This document shows positions 1 to 5,992 of a DNA stretch of 14,312 nt, piece by piece. How positions within the stretch are numbered: position 1 is the first letter of the stretch; each line of letters starts with the position of its first letter. Below the pieces are notes generated by a model that saw only the letters and a list, made by a program, of their open reading frames with translations, was not told the DNA's origin and searched no databases. Both the position numbers and the translations under genes were made by a program. Origin of the DNA: Actinomycetota bacterium. Lineage in GTDB: Bacteria > Actinomycetota > Acidimicrobiia > Acidimicrobiales > UBA8592. Location of the stretch: positions 8,948 through 23,259 of the forward strand of contig PAYW01000003.1 of the NCBI GenBank assembly GCA_002715425.1, written 5' to 3'.

Positions 1-1401
1 AATTCTCGATTTAAACCAAGAGAGCTTCGTCAAGTAATTGTTCATGCCGGAATGAAAGTTGTTTTCACCACAGCATCAGATGCTGGAACTGATTTCAATG
101 AATTAATTCAAAGGACTTTTCCACAAATTGCTGAATCTGAAAGCTCATCTTTGAGCCTAGAAAATGCTCCGGAACTGCAAACGGTAGTAGTTATGGATGA
201 TGTCGAAAGAACGGGAACCGTTAACCTGACTGAGCTTGACCGACTTGCAGGGAGTGTTAGCGATGAAGAGGTTCTGTTTCGTCAGTCTGGGGTCAGGGTC
301 AGAGAAACTGCAATAATTATGTATACCTCCGGCACAACTGCGATGCCCAAAGGGGCAATGCTAAGCCACGAAGCTTTCAGCCGATACGGAATCTCTCTGC
401 AAGAGCGAATGCTTCTCAACGAAGATGACAAGATTTGGTCTGCGCTTCCCATGTTTCATATTGGCGGCGTGGCATTCATGCTGGCTTCAATCTTTGTCGG
501 CGGCACTTACTTCCATACAGGATATTTTGACCCTGGAGTGGCTCTTGCCCAGATACGGGATGAAAGATGCACGGTTGCCCTGCCAGCATTTGAAACTATT
601 TGGCTTCCAATTATCAGCCATCAAAATAGAAGCGATAATGACCTTGCATCGCTCAGGACATTAATGTGTGTGGGAGTCCCTGAGCGGCTTAGAGAATTTC
701 AAAAAGCCACTCCTGATGCTCCTCTACTGAACGCATGTGGACAAACAGAAGCATGCGCGTTTCTTGGGCTTTCAGAGTTGAATGACGATCCAGAACTCCG
801 ATTCACTAAAGGAGGCTTCCCGATGCCTGGTTTAGAAATAGAGGTTCATGACCCAGAAACTGAAGAGGCCCTCCCCTTTGGGAGTGTCGGAGAACTTTGG
901 TACCGAGGACCTGCGATGTTCGATGGCTATTTTCGTGATGAGGACCTGAACGAAACAGTCTTTGATGAGAGAGGATTCTTCCGAACCGGCGACATTTGCG
1001 AGATAGACCTAGACGGTCGCGTTACCTTCATCTCTCGATTAAAAGATATGTTAAAAGTTGGTGGAGAGAATGTCGCTGCTGCTGAAGTAGAGGGATATCT
1101 TTTAACCCATCCAGCAGTAGCCATGGCTCAGGTCGTTGCTGCCCCTGATGAGAAATATGTTGAGGTTCCTGCCGCTTACATTCAATTAAATCCAGATGCA
1201 GAAGCGACCGAGGCGGAGATCATCGACTTCTGTAGAGATGAGATCGCAACATTTCGTATCCCTAGATATGTTCGATTCGTTGATGATTGGCCTATGTCGG
1301 GAACAAAAATACAAAAGTTCGCCCTTAGAGAACGAATAGCAGAAGAGCTTAAAGAGAAAGGAATAAAATCTGCTGAGAAGATGAGTTCCTCGAAGGATTA
1401 A
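1..1401 (+). CDS. Acyl-CoA synthetase / AMP-dependent ligase (5' end cut by window edge)
   Basis: ANL-superfamily adenylating enzyme that would activate a carboxylic acid as acyl-AMP and then acyl-CoA. The frame is open from base 1, and the residues before the first Met (position 52) read like the family's conserved N-x-R-x(4)-E-L stretch, so the real start lies outside the window and that Met is internal. Counting from it: the P-loop TSGTTAMPKGA is at 92-102, the A5 motif NACGQTEA at 228-235, the A8 hinge region TGDICEIDLDGRV at 312-324 followed by SRLKDMLKVGGENV, and the C-terminal catalytic Lys 419 sits in SGTKIQK. All core motifs are present, so the visible part looks functional. Substrate cannot be read from sequence; a medium-chain or aryl/cyclic acid is possible. 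It converges with the SDR gene, with 3 bases between stop codons. Confidence 0.9.
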   Translation, partial: NSRFKPRELRQVIVHAGMKVVFTTASDAGTDFNELIQRTFPQIAESESSSLSLENAPELQTVVVMDDVERTGTVNLTELDRLAGSVSDEEVLFRQSGVRVRETAIIMYTSGTTAMPKGAMLSHEAFSRYGISLQERMLLNEDDKIWSALPMFHIGGVAFMLASIFVGGTYFHTGYFDPGVALAQIRDERCTVALPAFETIWLPIISHQNRSDNDLASLRTLMCVGVPERLREFQKATPDAPLLNACGQTEACAFLGLSELNDDPELRFTKGGFPMPGLEIEVHDPETEEALPFGSVGELWYRGPAMFDGYFRDEDLNETVFDERGFFRTGDICEIDLDGRVTFISRLKDMLKVGGENVAAAEVEGYLLTHPAVAMAQVVAAPDEKYVEVPAAYIQLNPDAEATEAEIIDFCRDEIATFRIPRYVRFVDDWPMSGTKIQKFALRERIAEELKEKGIKSAEKMSSSKD

Positions 1402-1424
1402 AGCTCAATCCTCAAGGCCTTCTT
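1392..1424. terminator. Possible bidirectional terminator between convergent genes
   Basis: The inverted repeat AGGATT / AATCCT (1394-1399 and 1407-1412, 7-base loop) spans both stop codons. It is followed by the palindrome AAGGCCTT (1414-1421) and a short pyrimidine run. The stem is short and the T-tract weak, so this is only a candidate. Confidence 0.25.
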
Positions 1425-2247
1425 TTCCTGCTTCTCTCATAAAGGGTACTCTTGCCATGTGTTGCGGATCTGTTGCTTTCGATCCAGATGTAAATCCTGC
1501 ATCGACAGTAAGACAGTGCCCATTTGTGTAGCCTGATTCATCAGATGCGAGGAAGAGAGCGGCATTCGCAACGTCTTCTGCAGTTCCGGCTCGTCCTTTT
1601 ATCGGAGAGTTCTCTGCCAACGTATCGCGGAGTTTATCCATTGCAGTAAAGTCGCCTAGGTGCGCTTGAGCAGCGAGCGGAGTTGTAACACCGCTTGGGG
1701 CAATGCAATTGACACGAATCCCATATCGACATAATTCTGCTGCAGTGTTACGCGTGAGGCCAACAATTGCATGTTTCGCTGTCGCATAGGCGTGGGGACC
1801 AAAGCCACCACTTAGACCTGCGGTACTTGCCATATTGATAATTGATCCATTTCCTTGCTCTTTCATTTGCGAAGCAGCATGTTTTAGTCCCAAGAAGGAA
1901 CCAGTAACAAGAATCTCCAAAGTTTTCTGAAACTCATCAAGCAGCATCTGATCTATTGGGGCTCGAGCTCCAACGATTCCTGCATTATTCATCATTACAT
2001 TCAGATTCCCGGTTACTGCGATAGCTTGTGAAATCAATTCTCGAACATTATCTTCACGAGTAACATCACAGTAAAAGAATTTTGCCCTATCACCTAACCT
2101 CTCGGCGACTTGGTTCCCTAAGTCTTTTTGGATGTCACCAAGGACCACATATGCACCTTCATCTATAAATATTTGTGCGGTTGCTTCGCCGATTCCACTT
2201 GACGCGCCAGTAATTACTGCTACTTTTCCCTTTAAACGGCTACCCAT
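1405..2247 (-). CDS. Short-chain dehydrogenase/reductase (classical SDR), atypical active-site Asn
   Basis: A 280-residue cytosolic NAD(P)-dependent alcohol dehydrogenase/ketoreductase of the classical SDR family. Visible motifs: nucleotide-binding TGASSGIG (13-20); Asp38 at the end of beta-2, which usually favours NAD(H) over NADP(H); the CDVT acidic loop (60-63); NNAG (87-90); catalytic Ser141; and Tyr154-x3-Lys158. The fourth member of the tetrad, Asn in the usual V-N-L-x-G helix, is replaced: the segment reads EILVTG with Leu113 (codon CTT on the minus strand). The C-terminus carries about 25 extra residues after the usual GF-x-SG end. It is divergent from the cupin gene and may share its control region. 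The ATG at 2247 begins the canonical R-L-x-G-K-V-A-V-I-T-G N-terminus. Substrate unknown; a secondary alcohol or 3-hydroxyacyl intermediate of this catabolic locus is plausible. Confidence 0.9.
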   Translation of the reverse strand: MGSRLKGKVAVITGASSGIGEATAQIFIDEGAYVVLGDIQKDLGNQVAERLGDRAKFFYCDVTREDNVRELISQAIAVTGNLNVMMNNAGIVGARAPIDQMLLDEFQKTLEILVTGSFLGLKHAASQMKEQGNGSIINMASTAGLSGGFGPHAYATAKHAIVGLTRNTAAELCRYGIRVNCIAPSGVTTPLAAQAHLGDFTAMDKLRDTLAENSPIKGRAGTAEDVANAALFLASDESGYTNGHCLTVDAGFTSGSKATDPQHMARVPFMREAGKEGLED

Positions 2248-2257
2248 TCCACTAATC

Positions 2258-2285
2258 TAGCAATAACCGAACAAATGGTTGGCTA
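2258..2285. promoter_or_regulatory. Imperfect inverted repeat in the divergent SDR/cupin control region
   Basis: The 67-bp gap between divergent starts contains nested matches TAGC...GCTA (2258-2261 and 2282-2285) and AACC...GGTT (2265-2268 and 2277-2280). The half-sites AACCG and GGTTGG resemble those in the palindrome at 4560-4583, but the centre is longer. TATATT (2284-2289) just downstream could be a -10 element for the cupin gene. This is an operator candidate by position and symmetry only. Confidence 0.3.
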
Positions 2286-2303
2286 TATTAGATAAAACAT
2301 TGC

Positions 2304-2310
2304 AAGGGGG
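2304..2310 (+). promoter_or_regulatory. Ribosome binding site that sets the cupin start
   Basis: AAGGGGG lies 4 bases before the ATG at 2315. It favours that ATG over the in-frame TTG at 2279, which has no such site and falls inside the control-region repeat. Confidence 0.7.
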
Positions 2311-2314
2311 AATC

Positions 2315-2791
2315 ATGTCTAGCGAAACAGTTCAAGACAATCCAATACAACCAATAACCACAGATGAAATTACTAGTGAACTAAACCGGCGGGGCCATGT
2401 TGTTACTTCATGGGAAGGAATAGGCGGAATTACGCTACCAACCGATGCTATTGCAACTATGTACAAGATTGGCCTTCCGGAAAATCCAGAGGCACCCACA
2501 GTATTTAAAATGAATTTCCCTCCTGGATGTACAATCGAGTCCCACACTCACGCATGTGACTATTCAGAAATTGTCCTCGAAGGGTCTCAAATGATCGGCA
2601 GGACGTGGCTATACCCAGGCGATGTAAGAATAGGGCTAGCCAACCGAGGTTATGGCCCACTGGTGGCTGGCCCTGAGGGAGCTACCGTTTTAGTTATCTT
2701 TGCTGATAGCAACTGGGAAGGAATCCCACTGGGTAAAGGATCTGGAGATACACTGGGCACGACCGAAATAACTGATCGATTTGAAGCCTAA
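2315..2791 (+). CDS. Single-domain cupin protein
   Basis: A 158-residue cytosolic protein with a beta-barrel cupin core. Motif 1 is clear: PGCTIESHTHACDYSEIVLEG (residues 70-90) supplies His77, His79 and Glu85, three of the usual metal ligands. The second motif begins at PGD (101-103), but the expected fourth-ligand His aligns with Tyr113 in GYGPLVAGPEG, so metal coordination would be three-His/Glu-like or use Tyr or water. Such small cupins act as dioxygenases, isomerases or small-molecule sensors; which applies here cannot be decided. The start at 2315 is chosen because of the strong upstream AAGGGGG. The 3' end overlaps the next gene by 11 bases, implying translational coupling and a shared pathway. 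Confidence 0.8.
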   Translation: MSSETVQDNPIQPITTDEITSELNRRGHVVTSWEGIGGITLPTDAIATMYKIGLPENPEAPTVFKMNFPPGCTIESHTHACDYSEIVLEGSQMIGRTWLYPGDVRIGLANRGYGPLVAGPEGATVLVIFADSNWEGIPLGKGSGDTLGTTEITDRFEA

Positions 2792-3728
2792 CAAAGGTGT
2801 AGTAGAGGACCTTGGACGGGGATCATGGGTTTCAGAGGTAACAACTGATTCTGTTCGGCATTTCGCTTGGGGCATAGGAGACAACAACCCCTTATGGGTC
2901 GATCAGGATTACGGCCCATCCTCAGGATTGAAGACAACTGTTGCCCCCCCTTCATTTGCTTATGCAATTGACGAAACTAGCGTTGCACCTGGACTAGACG
3001 GATACGAACGACATTATGAAATAGTAAAATGGGAGTGGTTTCAACGGTTAGAGATTGGAGACCGAATTTCGGCAGAATATAAGATCCTTGGAGAAGAGCA
3101 CGATTCTGCTACTGACCTGATCTACCAATATGGGGAAACATCATTTCACTGCAGCGGTAAAGGAGTTGTAGCAAAAGCTAATGTGACTACCCGTCGTGAC
3201 AAGAAAAAAATCGCCTCTGTTGATGAACGCGACGAAATCAAATACACACCCGAGGAACTTTCAGAAATTGAGGAAAACATTCTTCATGAGAAATGTCGAG
3301 GTGCTTCCCCACGATACTGGGAGGAAGTGTCTGTTGGAGATCCACTTGGGACCGTAACTAAGGGCCCACTTAGCATTATGGACATTGTGGCTTGGTGCGC
3401 AGGAACTATGGGCTCGCCTGACACGCAAAAGGGATTCAGCGCAGGAGGCCTGAACGATCAAACTGCCACCGGACCCCAACTCGCAGCATGGGTTATGCAC
3501 TTATTAACAAACTGGATGGGAGATGACGGATTTCTACATGAACTCACTGTGACTTTTTCTGGTTTGCCTTTATTGGGAAGTACGACCACGATAAGTGGCA
3601 GTGTTTCCTCAACATTTATCGAAGAAAACAAGTATTTTTGCGAGATTACTTTTACCTGCCTTCTCCAGAATGGTGAACTAATAGCGAATGGGAAAGCACT
3701 CATTGAAATTCCCACCAGCAAGAGGTAA
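2781..3728 (+). CDS. Double-hotdog acyl dehydratase/hydratase-like protein (FAS1-DH + MaoC type)
   Basis: A 315-residue protein with two hotdog domains, about 15-140 and 175-312, as in FAS1-type dehydratase-N/MaoC proteins that hydrate or dehydrate enoyl-CoA-type thioesters (for example mesaconyl/methylfumaryl-CoA hydratases). The N-domain has the hydratase-2 motif F-A-W-G-I-G-D-N-N-P-L-W-V-D (28-41), matching the consensus except that the catalytic His is Trp39; Asp34 is kept. APPSFAYAI follows (55-63). The C-domain starts at SPRYWEEVSVGDPLGTVTKG (176-195), with no recognisable Asp/His dyad. The start is a TTG at 2781 inside the cupin gene: an in-frame stop lies at 2769-2771 and no ATG or GTG is available before the conserved region. 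No Shine-Dalgarno is visible, so translation is probably coupled to the cupin. It may need a partner subunit or use different catalytic residues. Confidence 0.8.
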   Translation: MKPNKGVVEDLGRGSWVSEVTTDSVRHFAWGIGDNNPLWVDQDYGPSSGLKTTVAPPSFAYAIDETSVAPGLDGYERHYEIVKWEWFQRLEIGDRISAEYKILGEEHDSATDLIYQYGETSFHCSGKGVVAKANVTTRRDKKKIASVDERDEIKYTPEELSEIEENILHEKCRGASPRYWEEVSVGDPLGTVTKGPLSIMDIVAWCAGTMGSPDTQKGFSAGGLNDQTATGPQLAAWVMHLLTNWMGDDGFLHELTVTFSGLPLLGSTTTISGSVSSTFIEENKYFCEITFTCLLQNGELIANGKALIEIPTSKR

Positions 3729-3736
3729 CTACTTAC

Positions 3737-3780
3737 AAATTATCTAATATGGGATAATTTTTGGACTAACGAACCCATAT
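3737..3780. promoter_or_regulatory. Two overlapping inverted repeats between dehydratase and aldolase genes
   Basis: AAATTATC (3737-3744) and GATAATTT (3753-3760) form a perfect 8-bp stem with an 8-base loop, followed by two more T residues. A second perfect pair, ATATGGG (within 3747-3753) and CCCATAT (3774-3780), shares bases with the first, so only one can form in RNA at a time. It could be a weak terminator/antiterminator or an operator for the aldolase gene starting at 3797. Confidence 0.35.
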
Positions 3781-3796
3781 CCTTTAACTTCATAGC

Positions 3797-4468
3797 ATGA
3801 GCGATTCTGAAAGTTTAAAGGAACAGATTGTTATAGCTTGCCAAGCTCTTGGCCTTCACGGGTGCGGATCTGGGATAGGTGGTCATATCTCCATTAGAGC
3901 GCCAGGGGAAAACGCTATTTGGATTAATGCCTTTGATCGAACTCTTGCAGAAATAACCATTGACGATGTGCTCCTTATCGATTTCGATGGAAATGTCCTT
4001 GAAGGCAACCGTGAAGTAAGTATCGGCGTTGACTTCCATCCTGGAATTTACAACGTACGAGAAGACGTTAATGCTATTGTCCACACGCATGGACCTTGGG
4101 GTACTGCCTTGGCAGGCCTTGCTCGCCCATTAAAAATTCGCGCAAACCTCGCTTGCTTTTTCCATAACGACCAAGTCTTAAGCCCGGATGATTCATTTGC
4201 TTCTATTGGGCCAGTGATAGGTGATGCAAATACAGTTATCATTCCCTGGCATGGATGCATAACTGTAGGAACTACTATTGGGCGCGCAACCGCTCTTCAC
4301 GCAACATTCGAAGACATGGCTAGGCTCGATGTCCTACTAGAATCATCCAACGCTCCCGAACTTCCGATTGAATGGCGCGATCACTTAAAAGACTTAGTTG
4401 ATACTAAGGCCGGATACTTAGAACAAACTTGGGATCTGATGAAACGAAAAGTTGCTGCTGCTTCTTAA
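3797..4468 (+). CDS. Class II aldolase/adducin-family protein without the canonical catalytic Glu
   Basis: A 223-residue member of the class II aldolase/adducin fold, the zinc-dependent family that includes L-fuculose-phosphate aldolase and several decarboxylases and hydroxy-acid enzymes. It opens with SGIGGHISIRAPGE (25-38), where the sugar-phosphate aldolases usually have GNiS. The zinc ligands are visible as VHTHG (His96, His98) and WHG (His152). The Glu that acts as acid/base in fuculose-phosphate aldolase, normally four residues before the His of 'E-W-x-x-H', is Gly77 here (IGVDFH, with Asp79 two residues before His81). A phosphate-sugar aldolase reaction is therefore unlikely; related proteins in catabolic clusters may act on non-phosphorylated acids. 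The ATG at 3797 has no strong Shine-Dalgarno. It follows the dehydratase by 68 bases on the same strand. Confidence 0.8.
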   Translation: MSDSESLKEQIVIACQALGLHGCGSGIGGHISIRAPGENAIWINAFDRTLAEITIDDVLLIDFDGNVLEGNREVSIGVDFHPGIYNVREDVNAIVHTHGPWGTALAGLARPLKIRANLACFFHNDQVLSPDDSFASIGPVIGDANTVIIPWHGCITVGTTIGRATALHATFEDMARLDVLLESSNAPELPIEWRDHLKDLVDTKAGYLEQTWDLMKRKVAAAS

Positions 4469-4559
4469 CCCACTTCAGCTAGAACTCGTTAATTTTCCCA
4501 GAATAGAATTCGAATCATTTTTTGATCTTGCGGATATTACAAAAATGTGGAAAGCTATG

Positions 4560-4583
4560 TTAATCAACCGTACGGTTGGTTAA
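4560..4583. promoter_or_regulatory. 24-bp near-perfect palindrome, probable TetR-family operator for the importer operon
   Basis: Left arm TTAATCAACCGT and right arm ACGGTTGGTTAA pair at 11 of 12 positions; the only mismatch is T4564 against G4579. The core AACCGTACGGTT is a perfect 12-bp palindrome of the kind bound by TetR/AcrR repressors. It sits 62 bases before the binding-protein ATG, inside a 177-bp gap, and overlaps a possible -10 (TATGTT, 4556-4561). No regulator gene is in the window, so the cognate protein is unknown. Confidence 0.6.
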
Positions 4584-4636
4584 AGCCGGGGGGGCAATTC
4601 GAGTGGAGACACTCCAAAGTCTCTCCAAAAAACTAT

Positions 4637-4642
4637 GGAGGG
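4637..4642 (+). promoter_or_regulatory. Ribosome binding site that sets the livK start
   Basis: GGAGGG lies 3 bases before the ATG at 4646, which begins a textbook lipoprotein signal peptide. The longer reading frame from GTG 4547 would run through the palindrome and bury the signal peptide. Confidence 0.8.
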
Positions 4643-4645
4643 TAT

Positions 4646-5905
4646 ATGCGTAAAAACGCACTTAAACTACTCGCTCTTCTAGCTGTTTTTAGTTTTGTCG
4701 CCGTTGGTTGTGGTGATGACGATGACAGCAGCAGTGCAAGTAGTTCAGAATCAAGCAGCTCAGAATCAAGTAGCTCAGAAGAAGCTGCAGCGGAAGAGTG
4801 TGAAATCGGTCCAGGAGTCTCTGATACAGAGATCAAACTTGGGTCTTCACTACCTTTGACAGGAAACTTAGCCGCTTTGGGTGTTCAAGCAGAATTTGCA
4901 CTTGAGGCGACAATAGAACGAATCAACTCCGGTGGTGGAATTGCTGGTAGAAATATCAGCCTCACTGTTCAGGATGATGAGTTCAATCCAGAGAAAACAG
5001 TTGCAAACGCACAGTATTTCATCGATCAGGTCGGCGTATTCGGTGTTTGGGGAAGTATTGGATCAGCCCCTACGGTTGCTGCAATACCTCTCCATGACGA
5101 AGCTGGAATCATGACTTTGTTCACTTGGTCTCAGGACACGTCACTCTTTGATAGAGCGGCTCACCCGTATTTCTTCTCGCTTAATCCTTCTGGATACAAG
5201 CAAGCGGTTGCTTTCTCTAATTACTTCGGTAATAAATTTGATTATGGTTCAGAGACACCTGTAGTAGCCGGACTTGTTTTGAGCTCACCTGATGGTGAAG
5301 AAGCAGCCCAAGGTGTTCGAGATGGTGCTGCTGGCCAATTCGAAGGCGGAACTCAGAACTGGGAACGTGACGCAGCGACATATCAGCCGCAGCTACTGGC
5401 TATGAAAGATGCTGGAGTTACTGACGTCTACACGGTTGTTGGGGATACCCAATTTGCTCAGATTATTCAGGAAATGGACCAAGTTGGTCTAGAAGCAAGA
5501 GTTTGGGGAACCAATGCTGTTGTTACGTCTAACCTGATTGATCTAGTTGGTGAACTCGCTGAGGGAGCACTTGCTGTAACTGTTATGACTGGTCTTAATG
5601 CAGACGTGCCTGGGCTTGTACAATTCCGTGAGGAAATGGCAGCTGTAGGCGCATCAGAAGCTGACCTAAGCTCCGCCAGCATGCTTGCTTACTCCGGTGG
5701 CCTTGTTCTCGAACAAGCGCTACGTGATGTCGGCGAATGCCTTAACGCTGATGCTTTATCTGATGCTCTCCTCGCTCTTGAGGACTTCAGCACAGGCGGC
5801 ATTATGGCTCCAATCAACTTCGATCCTGATACAGGCCTCGGTAACCAGGGTGCTATCATCCAACAGGTTGTCGATGGTGTGTGGGTCACGGTAGACGAAG
5901 GCTAA
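4646..5905 (+). CDS. livK: HAAT-type ABC importer substrate-binding lipoprotein
   Basis: A 419-residue membrane-anchored binding protein of the branched-chain amino acid/amide/urea type (periplasmic-binding fold type I). Residues 1-21 form a lipoprotein signal peptide (MRKNALKLLALLAVFSFVAVG) with lipid-modified Cys22, then four Asp and a Ser/Glu-rich linker to about residue 51. The ligand-binding fold starts at IKLGSSLPLTG (63-73) and runs to the C-terminus. The only other cysteines are Cys52 and Cys365; a Cys at each end of the fold suggests a disulfide, usual for secreted members of this family. The gene heads the importer operon downstream of the palindrome and is separated from the permease genes by a strong hairpin. 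Ligand cannot be named: relatives bind amino acids, amides, urea, short organic acids and aromatic acids. Confidence 0.92.
   Translation: MRKNALKLLALLAVFSFVAVGCGDDDDSSSASSSESSSSESSSSEEAAAEECEIGPGVSDTEIKLGSSLPLTGNLAALGVQAEFALEATIERINSGGGIAGRNISLTVQDDEFNPEKTVANAQYFIDQVGVFGVWGSIGSAPTVAAIPLHDEAGIMTLFTWSQDTSLFDRAAHPYFFSLNPSGYKQAVAFSNYFGNKFDYGSETPVVAGLVLSSPDGEEAAQGVRDGAAGQFEGGTQNWERDAATYQPQLLAMKDAGVTDVYTVVGDTQFAQIIQEMDQVGLEARVWGTNAVVTSNLIDLVGELAEGALAVTVMTGLNADVPGLVQFREEMAAVGASEADLSSASMLAYSGGLVLEQALRDVGECLNADALSDALLALEDFSTGGIMAPINFDPDTGLGNQGAIIQQVVDGVWVTVDEG
4745..4780 (+). repeat. 15-bp tandem repeat encoding the Ser/Glu linker of the binding protein
   Basis: Two complete 15-base units (TCAGAATCAAGCAGC and TCAGAATCAAGTAGC) plus a partial third encode SESSS repeats just after the lipid anchor. 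The in-frame low-complexity tract can change length without disrupting the gene, giving a flexible tether of variable length. Confidence 0.8.
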
Positions 5906-5925
5906 AACAACTAATACTTGACATT

Positions 5926-5956
5926 GCCCTTGCTGGGGTTCTCCCCCAGCAAGGGC
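5926..5956 (+). terminator. Strong intercistronic hairpin between livK and livH
   Basis: Perfect 13-bp stem, GCCCTTGCTGGGG (5926-5938) and CCCCAGCAAGGGC (5944-5956), with a 5-base loop TTCTC. It begins 20 bases after the livK stop and is followed by TTGTCTTT, an interrupted T-tract. It would act as a partial terminator or 3' RNA-stability structure, giving more binding protein than permease, a common arrangement in binding-protein importers. Confidence 0.75.
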
Positions 5957-5992
5957 TTGTCTTTGAAATAGAAAGCATGAGAATCTAAAGCT

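Noticed and set aside
2279..2314. TTG 2279 as start of the cupin
   Set aside because: It lies within the inverted repeat and has no ribosome site; ATG 2315 is preceded by AAGGGGG.
4547..4645. N-terminal extension of the binding protein from GTG 4547
   Set aside because: It runs through the palindrome, has no ribosome site, and would place 33 residues before a perfect lipoprotein signal peptide. ATG 4646 has GGAGGG directly upstream.
4745..4780. CRISPR-like or mobile repeat
   Set aside because: Units are 15 bp, directly adjacent, in frame, and encode a Ser/Glu linker.
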